Positions 43,464 through 52,988 are shown, counted from the stretch's first letter. The stretch is DNA of 64,000 bases from Polyangiaceae bacterium (GCA_025936045.1 JAICUB010000002.1:124001-188000), one strand, 5' to 3'. The notes: a model not told the origin generated them from the sequence alone. Program-made: numbers and translations.

Positions 43464-44678
43464 ATGACAGAGTTTACCTGGGAAGCCCGCGGCCGGACCG
43501 GCGAGGTCAGGCGCGGGACGATGGAGGCGGACAACGAAGAGGTTGTCAATCAACGCCTCCGCCAGCAACAGCTCGCGCCGGTGCGCGTCACGAAAAAGCG
43601 CCGCTGGGCGGAGTTCTCGTTCGGCTCGGGCGTCGGCACGCGCGATCTCGTCACGTTCACGCGCCTCTTCGCCACGATGATCGACGCGGGGTTACCCCTG
43701 GTCCAGTGCCTCGACATTCTGAGCGGCCAGCAGCCGAACAAGCGCTTCGGCGCCGTGCTCAAGGACGTGCAGAACGCCGTGGAGGGCGGCTCGTCCTTCA
43801 GCGAGGGCCTCAAGCGCCACCCGAAGGTGTTCGACGAGCTCTTCACGAATCTCGTCGCCGCCGGTGAAACGGGCGGCATCCTCGACAGCATCATGACCCG
43901 TCTCTCGATCTATCTCGAGAAGCGGCAGAAGCTCGTGCGGCAGGTGCGCGGCGCGATGGTCTACCCGAGCATCGTGATCGTCATCGCCGGCGGCGTGATG
44001 ACGGTGCTGCTCACGTTCGTCATCCCGGCCTTCGAAAACATGTTCAAGGATTTCGGCAGTGGCCCGGATGCGTTGCCCGCGCTCACGCGCGGCGTCATCG
44101 CCGTCTCGCGCGGCTTCGTCTCCGCGCTGCCGCTCCTCATCGTTGCGGCGCTGGGCATCGGCTTCGGGCTCGCGTGGACGTACAAACAGCCGAAGGGCAA
44201 GCGCTTCTACCATCAAGCGTTCTTGACTCTACCGGTGATGGGCCCGGTCCTGCGCAAGATCGCCGTCGCCCGGTTCACGCGCACGCTCGGGACGCTGCTC
44301 CAATCCGGCGTGCCCATCCTCGACGCGCTCGAGATCTGCGCGCGCACGGCCGGCAACGTCGTGGTCGAAGAAGGCGTGATGCTCGTGCGGCAAGCGATCA
44401 GCGAGGGCAAGAACATGGCCGAGCCGCTCGCCGCCACCAACATCTTCCCGGACATGGTCGTGCAGATGATCGCCGTCGGCGAGCAGACCGGTGCGCTCGA
44501 TCAGATGCTGAACAAGGTCGCCGACTTCTACGAAGAGGAGACGGACATCGCGGTCGCCGCGATGACGAGCGCCATCGAGCCGATCCTGATGGTGGGCGTC
44601 GGCGGGATGGTCGGCGTCGTGCTGATTGCGATGTACCTGCCGATCTTCTCGCTCGCCGGCAACATCAAGTCGGAGTGA
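43464..44678 (+). CDS. pilC: Type IV pilus inner-membrane platform protein PilC
   Basis: 404 residues, standard length. It is the inner-membrane core on which PilB and PilT act to extend and retract the pilus. Two GspF-type domains are visible (LVTFTRLFATMIDAGLPLVQ and its repeat FTRTLGTLLQSGVPILDALE) separated by membrane segments near 170-190 and 215-235, with a third at about 372-395. The N-terminal FTWEARGRTGEVRRGTMEAD is typical. pilB, pilT, pilA and pilM-Q are not in this window, so the machine is split across the chromosome. Followed directly by a pilS-like kinase. Confidence 0.96.
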   Translation: MTEFTWEARGRTGEVRRGTMEADNEEVVNQRLRQQQLAPVRVTKKRRWAEFSFGSGVGTRDLVTFTRLFATMIDAGLPLVQCLDILSGQQPNKRFGAVLKDVQNAVEGGSSFSEGLKRHPKVFDELFTNLVAAGETGGILDSIMTRLSIYLEKRQKLVRQVRGAMVYPSIVIVIAGGVMTVLLTFVIPAFENMFKDFGSGPDALPALTRGVIAVSRGFVSALPLLIVAALGIGFGLAWTYKQPKGKRFYHQAFLTLPVMGPVLRKIAVARFTRTLGTLLQSGVPILDALEICARTAGNVVVEEGVMLVRQAISEGKNMAEPLAATNIFPDMVVQMIAVGEQTGALDQMLNKVADFYEEETDIAVAAMTSAIEPILMVGVGGMVGVVLIAMYLPIFSLAGNIKSE

Positions 44679-44713
44679 GCCAGGAGGCTCCGACTCGGCC
44701 GCCGAGGATTCGC

Positions 44714-46054
44714 ATGAGGATCTCGCTCGGCGCTCCGGAGCTCGTCGCCTCGCCCGCGCTGTCGCGTCGGCTCGAGCTGCTCACGGGCCTCCGGCTGGTG
44801 TTTCTCACGCTGTGCCTCGCGCTCGTCGGGCTCCTCTACCTGCGCGGCGTCTCGCTCGGCTCGACCACGCTTCGCGTCGGCCTCGGCCTGCTCGTCGTTT
44901 CGTTCGCGCTCGCCGGCGGCTACGCCGTGCTCTTGCGCGTCGGGCGCGGTCTCGCGCTCGTCGCCGACGCGCAGATTGTCTTCGACCAGCTCACCTGGAC
45001 GGTCGTCGCGTACCTCACGGGCGGCGCGTCGAGCGGCGCGGCGTCGCTTTACGGCTTGAGCTGTCTCGTGGGTGCGGCGCTGTCCGGCTCGCGCGGCGCC
45101 GCGCTCGCGGCCGGCAGCGGGGTCGTGAGCTACGCCTCGCTCGTGCTTTTGCTCGGCAGCGGCTGGCTCGCGCCGCCCGCGGATCAGCCGGCGTCCGTTT
45201 ATCAGCTGTCCGCCGAGGAAATCCGCTTTTACCTGGCCGTGAACGCGCTCGTGATGCTGGTCGTCGCGCTGCTCGCGGGCCTACTCGCGGAACGGCTGCG
45301 CTGGACCGGCGGCGAGCTTCGCATGGCGAACGAACGCGTCGAGCGCGCCGAGCGCATGGCCGCGCTCGGACGGCTCGCAGCCGGTCTCGCCCACGAGATC
45401 AGAAACCCGCTCGGGTCGATCGCGGGCTCCATCGCGCTCTTGAGCTCCGCCCGGGGTCTCTCGAGCGACGACCAAAAGCTCTGTGAAATCATCGCCCGCG
45501 AAGCAGACCGCCTGAACGATCTCGTGACCGACATGATGGACCTCTCGCGACCGCGCCGGCCCGAGCCCGCCCCCGTGGACATCGCGCTCATCGCCCAGGA
45601 CGTGGTCGAGCTCGCCACGCGCTCGGGCCGCGCCGTTTCGGACGTGCAAGTCGTGTACGAAGGTCCGACCTCGCTCGTCGTTCAAGCGGACGGCGCGCAG
45701 CTCCGGCAGCTCGTCTGGAACCTCGTCCGCAACGGAGTGCAAGCGAGTCGGCCCGGCGGGCTCGTGCGCGTCGTGCTCGCGCTCGCGCCCGAGGGAGCGT
45801 CGCTCGCGGTCGTCGATCGCGGCATCGGCATCGACGAAGAGGCTCGCTCCCGCCTGTTCGACGCCTTCTTCACCACGCGCTCTCACGGGACGGGCGTCGG
45901 CCTCGCCGTCGTCAAAAGCATCGCCGACGAGCACGGCTTCGCGATCGACGTGGAGAGCGGGGCGGGGCAGGGCGCGACCTTCCGCGTCAGCCTCGGCCGC
46001 CCCCTGAGCCTGCGGAGCTCGGAAAGCGCGCCGCGGAGCGAAGCGCAAAGGTGA
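44714..46054 (+). CDS. pilS: PilS-like sensor histidine kinase
   Basis: 446 residues from ATG 44714 (GAGG upstream); open frame further upstream lies inside pilC. Five or six N-terminal transmembrane helices (about 25-190) precede the kinase: H-box LAHEIRNPLG with His227, N-box LVWNLVRNGVQAS, G1 VVDRGIGID, F/G2 LFDAFFTTRSHGTGVGLAV. Multi-helix input and position behind pilC match PilS of myxobacteria and pseudomonads, which controls pilA through the sigma-54 activator PilR. No pilR follows in this window, so the partner must be elsewhere. Confidence 0.9.
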   Translation: MRISLGAPELVASPALSRRLELLTGLRLVFLTLCLALVGLLYLRGVSLGSTTLRVGLGLLVVSFALAGGYAVLLRVGRGLALVADAQIVFDQLTWTVVAYLTGGASSGAASLYGLSCLVGAALSGSRGAALAAGSGVVSYASLVLLLGSGWLAPPADQPASVYQLSAEEIRFYLAVNALVMLVVALLAGLLAERLRWTGGELRMANERVERAERMAALGRLAAGLAHEIRNPLGSIAGSIALLSSARGLSSDDQKLCEIIAREADRLNDLVTDMMDLSRPRRPEPAPVDIALIAQDVVELATRSGRAVSDVQVVYEGPTSLVVQADGAQLRQLVWNLVRNGVQASRPGGLVRVVLALAPEGASLAVVDRGIGIDEEARSRLFDAFFTTRSHGTGVGLAVVKSIADEHGFAIDVESGAGQGATFRVSLGRPLSLRSSESAPRSEAQR

Positions 46055-46127
46055 GTCGTTCTTCGAAGAATGCTCGACTCACGCCGGGTTCGATAAGGGC
46101 TCACGGAAGGGCGTTCGAGCTGCGCGC

Positions 46128-48080
46128 ATGGCGAACTTGCCTCTTCGTGTCGCGGGCCTGGTACGATCCGGCCCGTTGACCCAGGCGCGTCCCTCGTCGC
46201 CCCCCGCGCCCGTCGTGCCCGTGCGCGCGAAGCCCGCCGACCCCGGCGAGCGCCGCGTGCTCGCGGACGACGGCCGCGTTCCGCTCCGCCTGACGGTGAC
46301 GCGCGGCGTGCTCGGGCTCGAGCTGTACGAGCCGGTCGAGCTCGGGCCGCTCGGTGTGTCCGAGCTTGCGGTCGTCCTGCCGAACCTGAAGTTCCCGGTC
46401 GACCTGTCGGGAGGCGTCGCGCGCTTTCGTCATCGGCGTGGCGACCTCGAGCGTCTCACGTTCACGCTGCCGTTTATCGCGCTCACGCGGCACGCCGCTC
46501 CGCGCCTCAAATCCGTGCTCAAGGAGCTCAATCGCACCTTGGTTTGGGGGCGGAGCGCCGGGCTCGGCGCCGGCCTCGCGGGCGGCATGGCCGCGCTCGC
46601 GTTCGACATTCTGTGGGTACCGACGCACGGTGACGCCCGCTTCGTGATCGCGCGGGCACGCGGCGTCGGGCTCGCCGGGCCCGCGCTCGGCTACGCGTTG
46701 CGCGCCGTGGACGCCGTGCTCGACGGCGTGGGCGCGCGCAAAGGGCGCCTGATCACGATTCCCGCGGCGGGCGCGGCCGTGGGCAAAGTGCTGCTTCCCG
46801 CCGTCGGGGCGCGCGCGCCGGGTGCCGAACGCGTGCGTTTCGGCGACTTGGTGCTTGCCGACGACCACGTGAGCGTGGAGCTCGACGCGGAGCTGCCGCC
46901 GCCCGCGCTCGGCGTGGACGCGGTGCGTGAGCTCGAGCTCGCGTTGCTCGTCGCCGACGCGGACGAGCGGCTCGCGGTAGGCGACGTCGACGCCGCGCGC
47001 GAAGGGTACGTGGCCGCGCTCGAGCGCGGGCCGCGCCACCCCGAGATCGTGCGCCTGATCGCCGAGATCGACGCCGCCGTCGGCGGCCGCGGCGAGGCGG
47101 CCCTCGGGCTACTCGTCGAGAGCTTGCCCGCGCATCGGGCCGGCCTCGTGGGCGCGGAGCTGCTCGCCGCGCTCGGTGATCTCGCGGGCGCGCGCGAAGC
47201 GATGCGCGAGGCGCTCCGGGACGAGCCGTTCGCTCCGCTCGCCGCGCTCGCCTGGTGCAAGCTCGCCGCTCTCGAGACGAACGCCGCCGATCGGCGCGCC
47301 GCGCTCGACGCGGCCGTCGCGCGCGCGCCGGGGCTTCCGGAGGCGCGCTGGGCACGTTTCGATGCGCGCCTCGGCGGAGGCGACGTCGCCGGAGCGCTCG
47401 CCGACGCCGAGCATCTGGAAGCCACGTACTCCGGCGCGCGCGCGCGTCACGCGGCGTGTATCCGAGCGGCGCGCGCCTTGCTCGCGCACGGCTACGTCAC
47501 GGACGCCGGGCGAGAATTCGAGCGCGCCCTGCGCTACCTGCCCGACGACGCCGCAGCCACCGCGGGACTCGCCCGCGCGTTGCTCGAAGCGGGACGCAAG
47601 GAGCGCGCGGCCGCGTTGCTCGAGCGCGCGATCCAACTCGGCGAACGGCGCGGCAAGCCCGACGCGGAGGCGCTCGTCGATCTCGCGAAGATGCTTGCCG
47701 ACGAGATGCACGATTTCCCGCAAGCGATCGCTCGCGTCCGCGAGGTGTCGGCGTCGTCGGAGCGGCTGATCGAGGCTCGGCGGCTCGAAGGCCTCTGGCG
47801 GAGCCGGCTCGGCGACATCGCGGGAGCTTCGCTCGCCTACGGCCGCATGCGCGAAGCCGTCGAGCTCGGCGCGCGCACGGACGCACGCACCGCCGAATGG
47901 CTGGTCGAAGCGGGGCTGTTCGAACGCGAGGCACGGCTCGAGCTCGCGTCCGCCGAGCGGCACCTCGGCGTCGCGCTCCGCCTTTCGCCGCACGATCCGC
48001 TGGTGGCGGCGCGCTACCGCGAGGTCGCCGCCGAGCTCGCGGACTCCCTCCGTCGCGAGCGCGAAGCCCGGCGCGGCTAG
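46128..48080 (+). CDS. TPR-repeat protein with unnamed N-terminal domain
   Basis: 650 residues. Residues 1-270 form a domain I cannot name, with beta-rich pieces (PLRLTVTRGVLGLELYEPVE, SELAVVLPNLKFPVDLSGGV) and a hydrophobic Gly/Ala stretch near 145-165. From about 280 on there are successive TPR-like helix pairs (AAREGYVAALERGPRHPEIV, DVAGALADAEHLEATYSGA, AGREFERALRYLPDDAAATA, ERAAALLERAIQLGERRGKP). No signal peptide is evident. It follows pilS by about 74 bases on the same strand, so a link to pilus assembly or signalling is possible but unproven. Confidence 0.75.
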   Translation: MANLPLRVAGLVRSGPLTQARPSSPPAPVVPVRAKPADPGERRVLADDGRVPLRLTVTRGVLGLELYEPVELGPLGVSELAVVLPNLKFPVDLSGGVARFRHRRGDLERLTFTLPFIALTRHAAPRLKSVLKELNRTLVWGRSAGLGAGLAGGMAALAFDILWVPTHGDARFVIARARGVGLAGPALGYALRAVDAVLDGVGARKGRLITIPAAGAAVGKVLLPAVGARAPGAERVRFGDLVLADDHVSVELDAELPPPALGVDAVRELELALLVADADERLAVGDVDAAREGYVAALERGPRHPEIVRLIAEIDAAVGGRGEAALGLLVESLPAHRAGLVGAELLAALGDLAGAREAMREALRDEPFAPLAALAWCKLAALETNAADRRAALDAAVARAPGLPEARWARFDARLGGGDVAGALADAEHLEATYSGARARHAACIRAARALLAHGYVTDAGREFERALRYLPDDAAATAGLARALLEAGRKERAAALLERAIQLGERRGKPDAEALVDLAKMLADEMHDFPQAIARVREVSASSERLIEARRLEGLWRSRLGDIAGASLAYGRMREAVELGARTDARTAEWLVEAGLFEREARLELASAERHLGVALRLSPHDPLVAARYREVAAELADSLRREREARRG

Positions 48081-48216
48081 CGCGAGCAGCGGCTCTTCCC
48101 TGAGTCGGGGGTCGCTCTCACGCGAGCAGCAACCAAGCGGTCCGGTCGAGCTCCGGACGCATGGCGCTGGCAGCATTCGACGCCCCGTCGCGTGAAGGCG
48201 AACCTACTGCCACCGC

Positions 48217-49410
48217 TCAGCGTGTCGTGCCGACGAACGCCGCGTGCCATGCGCGCTCGGCGTCCGGGACGGCCCCTTCGGGCAGGAACGCGCTCACGCG
48301 CAGCGGCGAGCTCGTGAACCAGCTCGGCGCTTCGGGGAGCGCGCGTCGGGCGGCCGCGATCGTCGCGGGCTCGTTGCCGACACCGACGCCCACGAGACTC
48401 ACCTGACCCATGCCCGCTTCGAGCGAGAAGGGTCCCGTGCGCCGCGCGAGCTCGCAGAAGTGGCGCAAATCCGGCGCGTTCAGGAGCGAAATCGAGGCGG
48501 TCAGCCCCGCGCCGTCGAGCGTCACGTCACGGAGCGGCACGTTCGCGTCCGCCGCGGCCGCGAGCAGCGCCGTCGTGTCTCCGCTCGAGCGAAGCAGCGC
48601 GAGCTTGCGATCTCCGACGACGGCGCGCGCGCCCGCCTGGGCCGCGGCGAGCACGCGCGTCTCGAGCCCGCTCGCTCCGTCCGCGAAGTCCGCGCTGCGC
48701 CGGGCCGCGATCACGACGCCGCTCTTCTTCGCCCACTCGACCGCGCGCGCGTTCAGCACCTTGGCGCCGGCTTCCGCCATCTCTTGCATCGTGTCGCAGT
48801 CGAGCTCCGGCAAGTGCGCGGCGTCCGGAACGCTGCGAGGATCGGCCGTGTAGACACCGTCCACGTCGCTGTAGATTTCGCAGCGCTCGGCGCCGAGCGC
48901 CGCCGCGAGCGCCACCGCGGTCGTGTCGGAGCCGCCGCGGCCGAGCGTCGTGATTTCGCGGCGATAGCTCATGCCCTGGTAGCCAGCGACGATCACGATG
49001 CGCCCGCGAGCGAGCTCGTCTTCGACGCGAAAGGGTCGCACCTCGATGATCTTGGCGTCGAAATGGCGATCGTTCGTGATGATGCCGGACTGCGAGCCCG
49101 TGAGGCTCACCGCGTCGCCGCCGCGCGCGCGGATCGCGATGGAGAGCAGCGCCATGCTCACGCGCTCCCCGGTGCTCACCAGCATGTCGAGCTCGCGGCG
49201 TGGCGGCTCGGGCGGCGCCTCGGAGCCCGGCAGCCGCGCGGCGTCGCGTCCGAGCGCGAGCAGGCCGTCCGTCGTTTTGCCCATCGCACTCACGACGACG
49301 ACGACGTCATGACCCGCGCGGCGCGTTCGGACGACGAGCTCGGCGACGCGGCCGAGCCGTTCGAGGTCCGCGAGCGACGAACCACCGAACTTCTGAACGA
49401 CGATCGTCAC
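48217..49410 (-). CDS. lysC: Aspartate kinase
   Basis: 397 residues. It catalyses the first step of the aspartate pathway to lysine, threonine and methionine. The N-terminal kinase signature [14 protein letters not shown] (Lys7-Phe-Gly-Gly-Ser) and the nucleotide/aspartate segments [34 protein letters not shown] and [15 protein letters not shown] are all present. The C-terminal ~130 residues form the ACT regulatory region ([40 protein letters not shown]), so feedback control is expected. It is isolated from other amino-acid genes. Confidence 0.96.
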   Translation of the reverse strand: MTIVVQKFGGSSLADLERLGRVAELVVRTRRAGHDVVVVVSAMGKTTDGLLALGRDAARLPGSEAPPEPPRRELDMLVSTGERVSMALLSIAIRARGGDAVSLTGSQSGIITNDRHFDAKIIEVRPFRVEDELARGRIVIVAGYQGMSYRREITTLGRGGSDTTAVALAAALGAERCEIYSDVDGVYTADPRSVPDAAHLPELDCDTMQEMAEAGAKVLNARAVEWAKKSGVVIAARRSADFADGASGLETRVLAAAQAGARAVVGDRKLALLRSSGDTTALLAAAADANVPLRDVTLDGAGLTASISLLNAPDLRHFCELARRTGPFSLEAGMGQVSLVGVGVGNEPATIAAARRALPEAPSWFTSSPLRVSAFLPEGAVPDAERAWHAAFVGTTR

Positions 49411-49485
49411 CTGCTCGCGAACGCTACGCGCGCTCGGGTTTCCAGGCCAAGTTGTGGGCGGCGGCCGGAGCGCAGGGCGGGGCGG

Positions 49486-50940
49486 CTAGTGGTGGGGCTC
49501 GCTCGGCGGCTCGAACGCCAAAAAGCCCGGCTCGCCGACGGCGAAGAGGCGCGTTCCGTCCCAGCCGAGCCGCTCGATGCGCCCGCTCGCACCGGCCTCC
49601 TCGTCATCGCCCGAGCCCGCGACCTGGGCGATGACCTGCGCGTCGCCGCGTTCCGCATCGACCATCACGACGCGGGTCAGATCCGCCGCTTCCGAATAAA
49701 GCGCGAGCCAGACACACGCACGCCGGTCGTGGACGCCGACCGCACAAGCCGTGGCGGTGGCGCAACCGGGGACCTCGTGGAAACGTGCGCCGCCGTCCGT
49801 CGAGACGACGAGGCCGCGCTCCGTGTCGGCGATCGCGATGGTGCGCGCAGCGGCGGCGAGAAGCGGCGCCTCACCGAGCGCGACGCCGGCGGCGGCGCCG
49901 TCGAGCTTGCGTCGTTCGAAACGCCGCCCGCCGTCGGTCGACAAAGCGAGCTCGCGCCCCCCGTCCACGAGCGCGGCAACGGGTAGGGGCGAGGTCGCGA
50001 GCACGGTCGCGAAAAGTCGGGGCTCGAGCGGGAAGAAATTGAGCCCCGCGTCGTCGCTGCGCTCGAGCGGTCCCTGCTCCGAGCGGCGGAGGAGCGCGAG
50101 CGGCTCGTTCGCGCCGAGTGCGCAGAGGTCGACGCCGGCCGCGTCTCGCGCGCGCTCGTTCGCGCGACCAAGGTCGCCCACCCGTTCGGAGTCGCTCGCG
50201 AGCCGTGCGCGGCGCAGCACGCGTCCGGTCGCGGTGACTGCGACGATGCTGTCCTCGCCTTCGCCGACGAGCGCGAGCGCGCCGACGCGCGTCCCGTCGA
50301 GCGAGAGCCGCACCGGCGCCGACCGCCCCTGGTCGAGCCAGAGCAGGTCGGTGCTGCCCGCCACGACCGCTCCACGACCGATCGCGAGGGCCGAGCAGCG
50401 TTCGCGATCCGGCGCGAGCTTCCTCACGCGCCAGGTTTCCACCGCATTCGGCCAGGCGAGCTCGCTGCCGCCGAGTAGTCCGCCGAAGCGGCCCGCGTCG
50501 CCCTCCGAGCCTTCCTCGTCCGCATCGAGGCCCGGCAGATCGAGCTCGACGATGAAGGGCCGAGGGTCGTCGAAACCGTCCGGCTCCTCGCCCTCGGGGG
50601 GCAACATGTCGTCGGGCTCGGTTTGGCCGGTGGGGCGCTCCGGCGCGAAGCCGGCGTCGTCGCCCGCGCCTTCGTCCTCGTCGGCTTCCGGCAGCACGGA
50701 GTCGTTGCCGAACCGCAGATCGGGCGCCGTCAAATCGTCGAAGGTCACGTCGTCGAGCGGAGGATCGAGGTCGAACTCGTCGGGCGTGCCGAGCGCCGGC
50801 GCGTCGCCGTCGGAGTCGTCGAGCGTCTCCTCTCCGAGTCCGGGCAAGAGCTCGCCGAAGTCGTCGTCGTTCTCTTCCTCCCGCTCGTTCTCGGCGAGGG
50901 GCTCGGACGGGGGCTCGGGCACGCGGACGGCGTGGCGCAT
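49486..50940 (-). CDS. Acidic-tailed Asp-box beta-propeller protein
   Basis: 484 residues without signal peptide. The first ~165 residues are a highly acidic, low-complexity region (Asp/Glu/Pro, likely disordered). The rest carries Asp-box repeats (SDDAGLNFFP, STDGGRRFER, STDGGARFHEV), each preceded by a hydrophobic strand, as in BNR-type beta-propellers. Such propellers usually occur in secreted sialidase-like or photosystem-assembly-like proteins; a cytoplasmic acidic version is unusual, so either a non-classical export route or a cytoplasmic scaffold role is possible. No catalytic signature was found. Confidence 0.72.
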   Translation of the reverse strand: MRHAVRVPEPPSEPLAENEREEENDDDFGELLPGLGEETLDDSDGDAPALGTPDEFDLDPPLDDVTFDDLTAPDLRFGNDSVLPEADEDEGAGDDAGFAPERPTGQTEPDDMLPPEGEEPDGFDDPRPFIVELDLPGLDADEEGSEGDAGRFGGLLGGSELAWPNAVETWRVRKLAPDRERCSALAIGRGAVVAGSTDLLWLDQGRSAPVRLSLDGTRVGALALVGEGEDSIVAVTATGRVLRRARLASDSERVGDLGRANERARDAAGVDLCALGANEPLALLRRSEQGPLERSDDAGLNFFPLEPRLFATVLATSPLPVAALVDGGRELALSTDGGRRFERRKLDGAAAGVALGEAPLLAAAARTIAIADTERGLVVSTDGGARFHEVPGCATATACAVGVHDRRACVWLALYSEAADLTRVVMVDAERGDAQVIAQVAGSGDDEEAGASGRIERLGWDGTRLFAVGEPGFLAFEPPSEPHH

Positions 50941-51063
50941 GGGCCCCGTTACCTTCCAATGGTGGAGGTCGCTGTCAAGTCTCGGCGTGTGCGACGTCCG
51001 CGCCTGCCCTGCGGCGATTTTCCACTTCGCACGCTTGGGGGTATCGTGTGGACACGGTCACAC

Positions 51064-51306
51064 GTGTCCAACGATGCCACGAAGATTCCAAGCGGCGCTG
51101 ACGAGCTCGTAGAACGCCGCGTGCGTGTGGCTGCTCGCGACGTGGTCCTCATCAAGGGAATTTGCGAAGCGAGTGAAGGCTTGTGCGCCATGTTCGCGGA
51201 ACATGGGGGTGATCTCGTCTTGTCGGCGTCGCGCTCGCGCGAGAAGGACCTCGACGAGCTGGTCCAGGATCTCCGCACGGACTTCGCGGCCGAGCTCGAT
51301 CAGTGA
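51064..51306 (+). CDS. DUF4911-like small protein
   Basis: About 80 residues from GTG 51064 (a GTG at 51046 or an ATG further upstream would lengthen it). The body (VRVAARDVVLIKGICEASEG, GGDLVLSASRSREKDLDELV) matches my memory of DUF4911 proteins of Deltaproteobacteria: a strand, an invariant 'xxD(V/I)xxxKxxxEAxEG' helix and a C-terminal helix with an acidic tail. A ferredoxin-like alpha/beta fold is likely. Function unknown. It reads away from the propeller gene. Confidence 0.65.
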   Translation: MSNDATKIPSGADELVERRVRVAARDVVLIKGICEASEGLCAMFAEHGGDLVLSASRSREKDLDELVQDLRTDFAAELDQ

Positions 51307-51614
51307 CTTACGAGCGCCCAAAAACGCAAACGTGGCGCGCGCGCTCTAAGTAATGGATCCCGAACGCGGGCCGTTCCCCCCAAGTGCAACACCACGCACC
51401 GTGGAAACCCGCGCCTCTGGAAACCGCCAAGCACGGACGCAACGCGACCAAGCGATCCCAAAAACCGCAACCAGCGAAAATTAGAGCGACTGCGTCGCTC
51501 GTGCAGGGCAAGGCGAGCGACGCTCGTGTGTCGCTCGGCGGTGCGCGTCTGTCGCGTGTCTCGGGAAAGCCGGGCGTTGCATGTCGCGCTGCGATGACTT
51601 AGTTTCGCCCGTCC
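51307..51614 (+). other. Intergenic segment with hairpins, no convincing gene
   Basis: 308 bases without a gene I can support. The right half contains two inverted repeats of the same arm: GAGCGAC-TGC-GTCGCTC at 51484-51500 and CGAGCGAC...GTCGCTCG at 51514-51537. The left half is unusually low in GC for this genome and has runs of A/C. A 67-codon reverse frame overlaps it but has no clear start signal. It could be a dispersed repeat or a structured leader of the gene at 51615. Confidence 0.4.
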
Positions 51615-52310
51615 ATGTCGGAGCTGACCTCGAACGTCGACCTGACGCCCGCTGCCGAACGCACGCCGCTGCCGGGGCTGCCGGTGTCGGATGAACGTCA
51701 CGTCGGTGCGTGGCGCGAGTTTCTCGGGGCCCTGGCCACCGACGCAGAAGCCGCGCTCGCGACGGCGATCGCCTATCGCGAGCTCACGCCAGCCAGTCGT
51801 GACCACTGGCTCACCGCGCTCGAGCAGGACGCAAAGCGGCTCGCCGTGCCCAAAATTGCGCTGTATGCGCCCCTTCTTGCCGTCGAGTCGGATGCGACGC
51901 GCCGCGAGCGGATCAGCGCCGCGATGGGGCCGATCGACATGGACGCGACGCCGAGCTTCGGTGCGCATGCTCTCTCGGGCGTGACGCCGAACGGCACGCG
52001 CGTGGCGGTGCTCGTCACGCCGCTCTACCTGAACTTCGCGCAGGTGCTCGCTTGCGGCTATCGCTTGAACAGCGGGTTTAGCTGGGTGCGGCACGATCCG
52101 ATCGTGCTCCACTCGAGCGCGCCGAACGCGGGTGACCGGCTCGAGGGCGCGCTGCTCGAGAACACGCCGATGAAGGCGCTCATCGACGACCTCGCGCTCA
52201 CGGTACTCGCGCACCGGCGCGCCGGCGGCGAGTTGCCGGAGGCGCTGCGCATGTTCGCGGATCTGTTCGGTCCCGTCGTCGGCGGGTCCTCACCTCCGCC
52301 GGCGCCGTGA
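51615..52310 (+). CDS. Conserved hypothetical protein (231 aa)
   Basis: 231 residues, no signal peptide or membrane helix. Residues 1-100 look helical (EAALATAIAYRELTPASRDHWLTALEQDAKRL); a middle beta-containing section (GTRVAVLVTPLYLNFAQVLACG, FSWVRHDPIVLHSS) and a C-terminal helical, Pro-rich tail follow. The start ATG is 8 bases after the previous intergenic hairpin region. Its stop overlaps the start of the thioredoxin-like lipoprotein gene (GTGA), so the two are coupled. No family recognised. Confidence 0.75.
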   Translation: MSELTSNVDLTPAAERTPLPGLPVSDERHVGAWREFLGALATDAEAALATAIAYRELTPASRDHWLTALEQDAKRLAVPKIALYAPLLAVESDATRRERISAAMGPIDMDATPSFGAHALSGVTPNGTRVAVLVTPLYLNFAQVLACGYRLNSGFSWVRHDPIVLHSSAPNAGDRLEGALLENTPMKALIDDLALTVLAHRRAGGELPEALRMFADLFGPVVGGSSPPPAP

Positions 52311-52819
52311 GCTGGCGAGTCACGGCGACGTGCGCTCTCGCGTGCAGCCTCGGTTGCTCGAGCGCGCCGCCAGCCGGGGTACCGTCCGCGTCGTCGCGCG
52401 GCGTGCCCGTCGAATTCGCCTATGGCACGCCGAGCGGCGAAACGCTCTCGAGCGCCGGCACGCGCGGGCGCGCGACCGCGATTCTGTTCGTGACCACCTT
52501 CGATCTGCCGTCGCAGGTCATGGCCAAGCGCCTCGACGCGGTCGTGCGCGAACACAGACCGCGCGCCAACGCCGGCGCGGTCGCACTCGAAGCCCCGAAC
52601 GATGCGCCGCTCGTCGAGGTGTTCAAGTCGTCGCTCGACTTGAGCTACCCGGTTGCACTCGCGAACACGACGGGCTTCGACGCGCCGAGCCCGTTCGGCC
52701 GCATCGATCAGGTGCCCGTGCTCGTCGTGCTCGATCGGCGTGGCCGTGAAGTCGCCCGCGCGCAAGGTGTCGTCTCGGAGCGCGCGCTCGACGACGCGCT
52801 CACTCGCGCCGCGCGCTGA
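52307..52819 (+). CDS. Thioredoxin-fold-like lipoprotein without the redox Cys pair
   Basis: 170 residues from GTG 52307, overlapping the preceding stop. The signal peptide ends at a lipobox (ATCALACSLGC, Cys17). The mature domain follows a thioredoxin/peroxiredoxin-like order: strand ATAILFVTTF, helix LPSQVMAKRLDAVVREH, strand and the cis-Pro loop QVPVLVVLDRRGRE, but where CxxC is expected it reads TFDLPSQ, so no redox-active cysteines are present. Only the lipid Cys and one other in the signal region are visible. It may bind rather than reduce. Assignment is by pattern, not by strong identity. Confidence 0.65.
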   Translation: MSWRVTATCALACSLGCSSAPPAGVPSASSRGVPVEFAYGTPSGETLSSAGTRGRATAILFVTTFDLPSQVMAKRLDAVVREHRPRANAGAVALEAPNDAPLVEVFKSSLDLSYPVALANTTGFDAPSPFGRIDQVPVLVVLDRRGREVARAQGVVSERALDDALTRAAR

Positions 52820-52988
52820 CGCGAGCCGCGTGCCGCCGCTCCGCGCACGGTCTCGCCGATTTTAGGCGGGGATCGCTGCAAACTGTCGCGCACCTGGGGC
52901 GCTTCGCACACTCACGCTCTCACCTTCTCTCACACAATCGTTCTCGCAACTCGACGCTCGGAGTATGCGCCGCTAAACTCGCTCCTTG

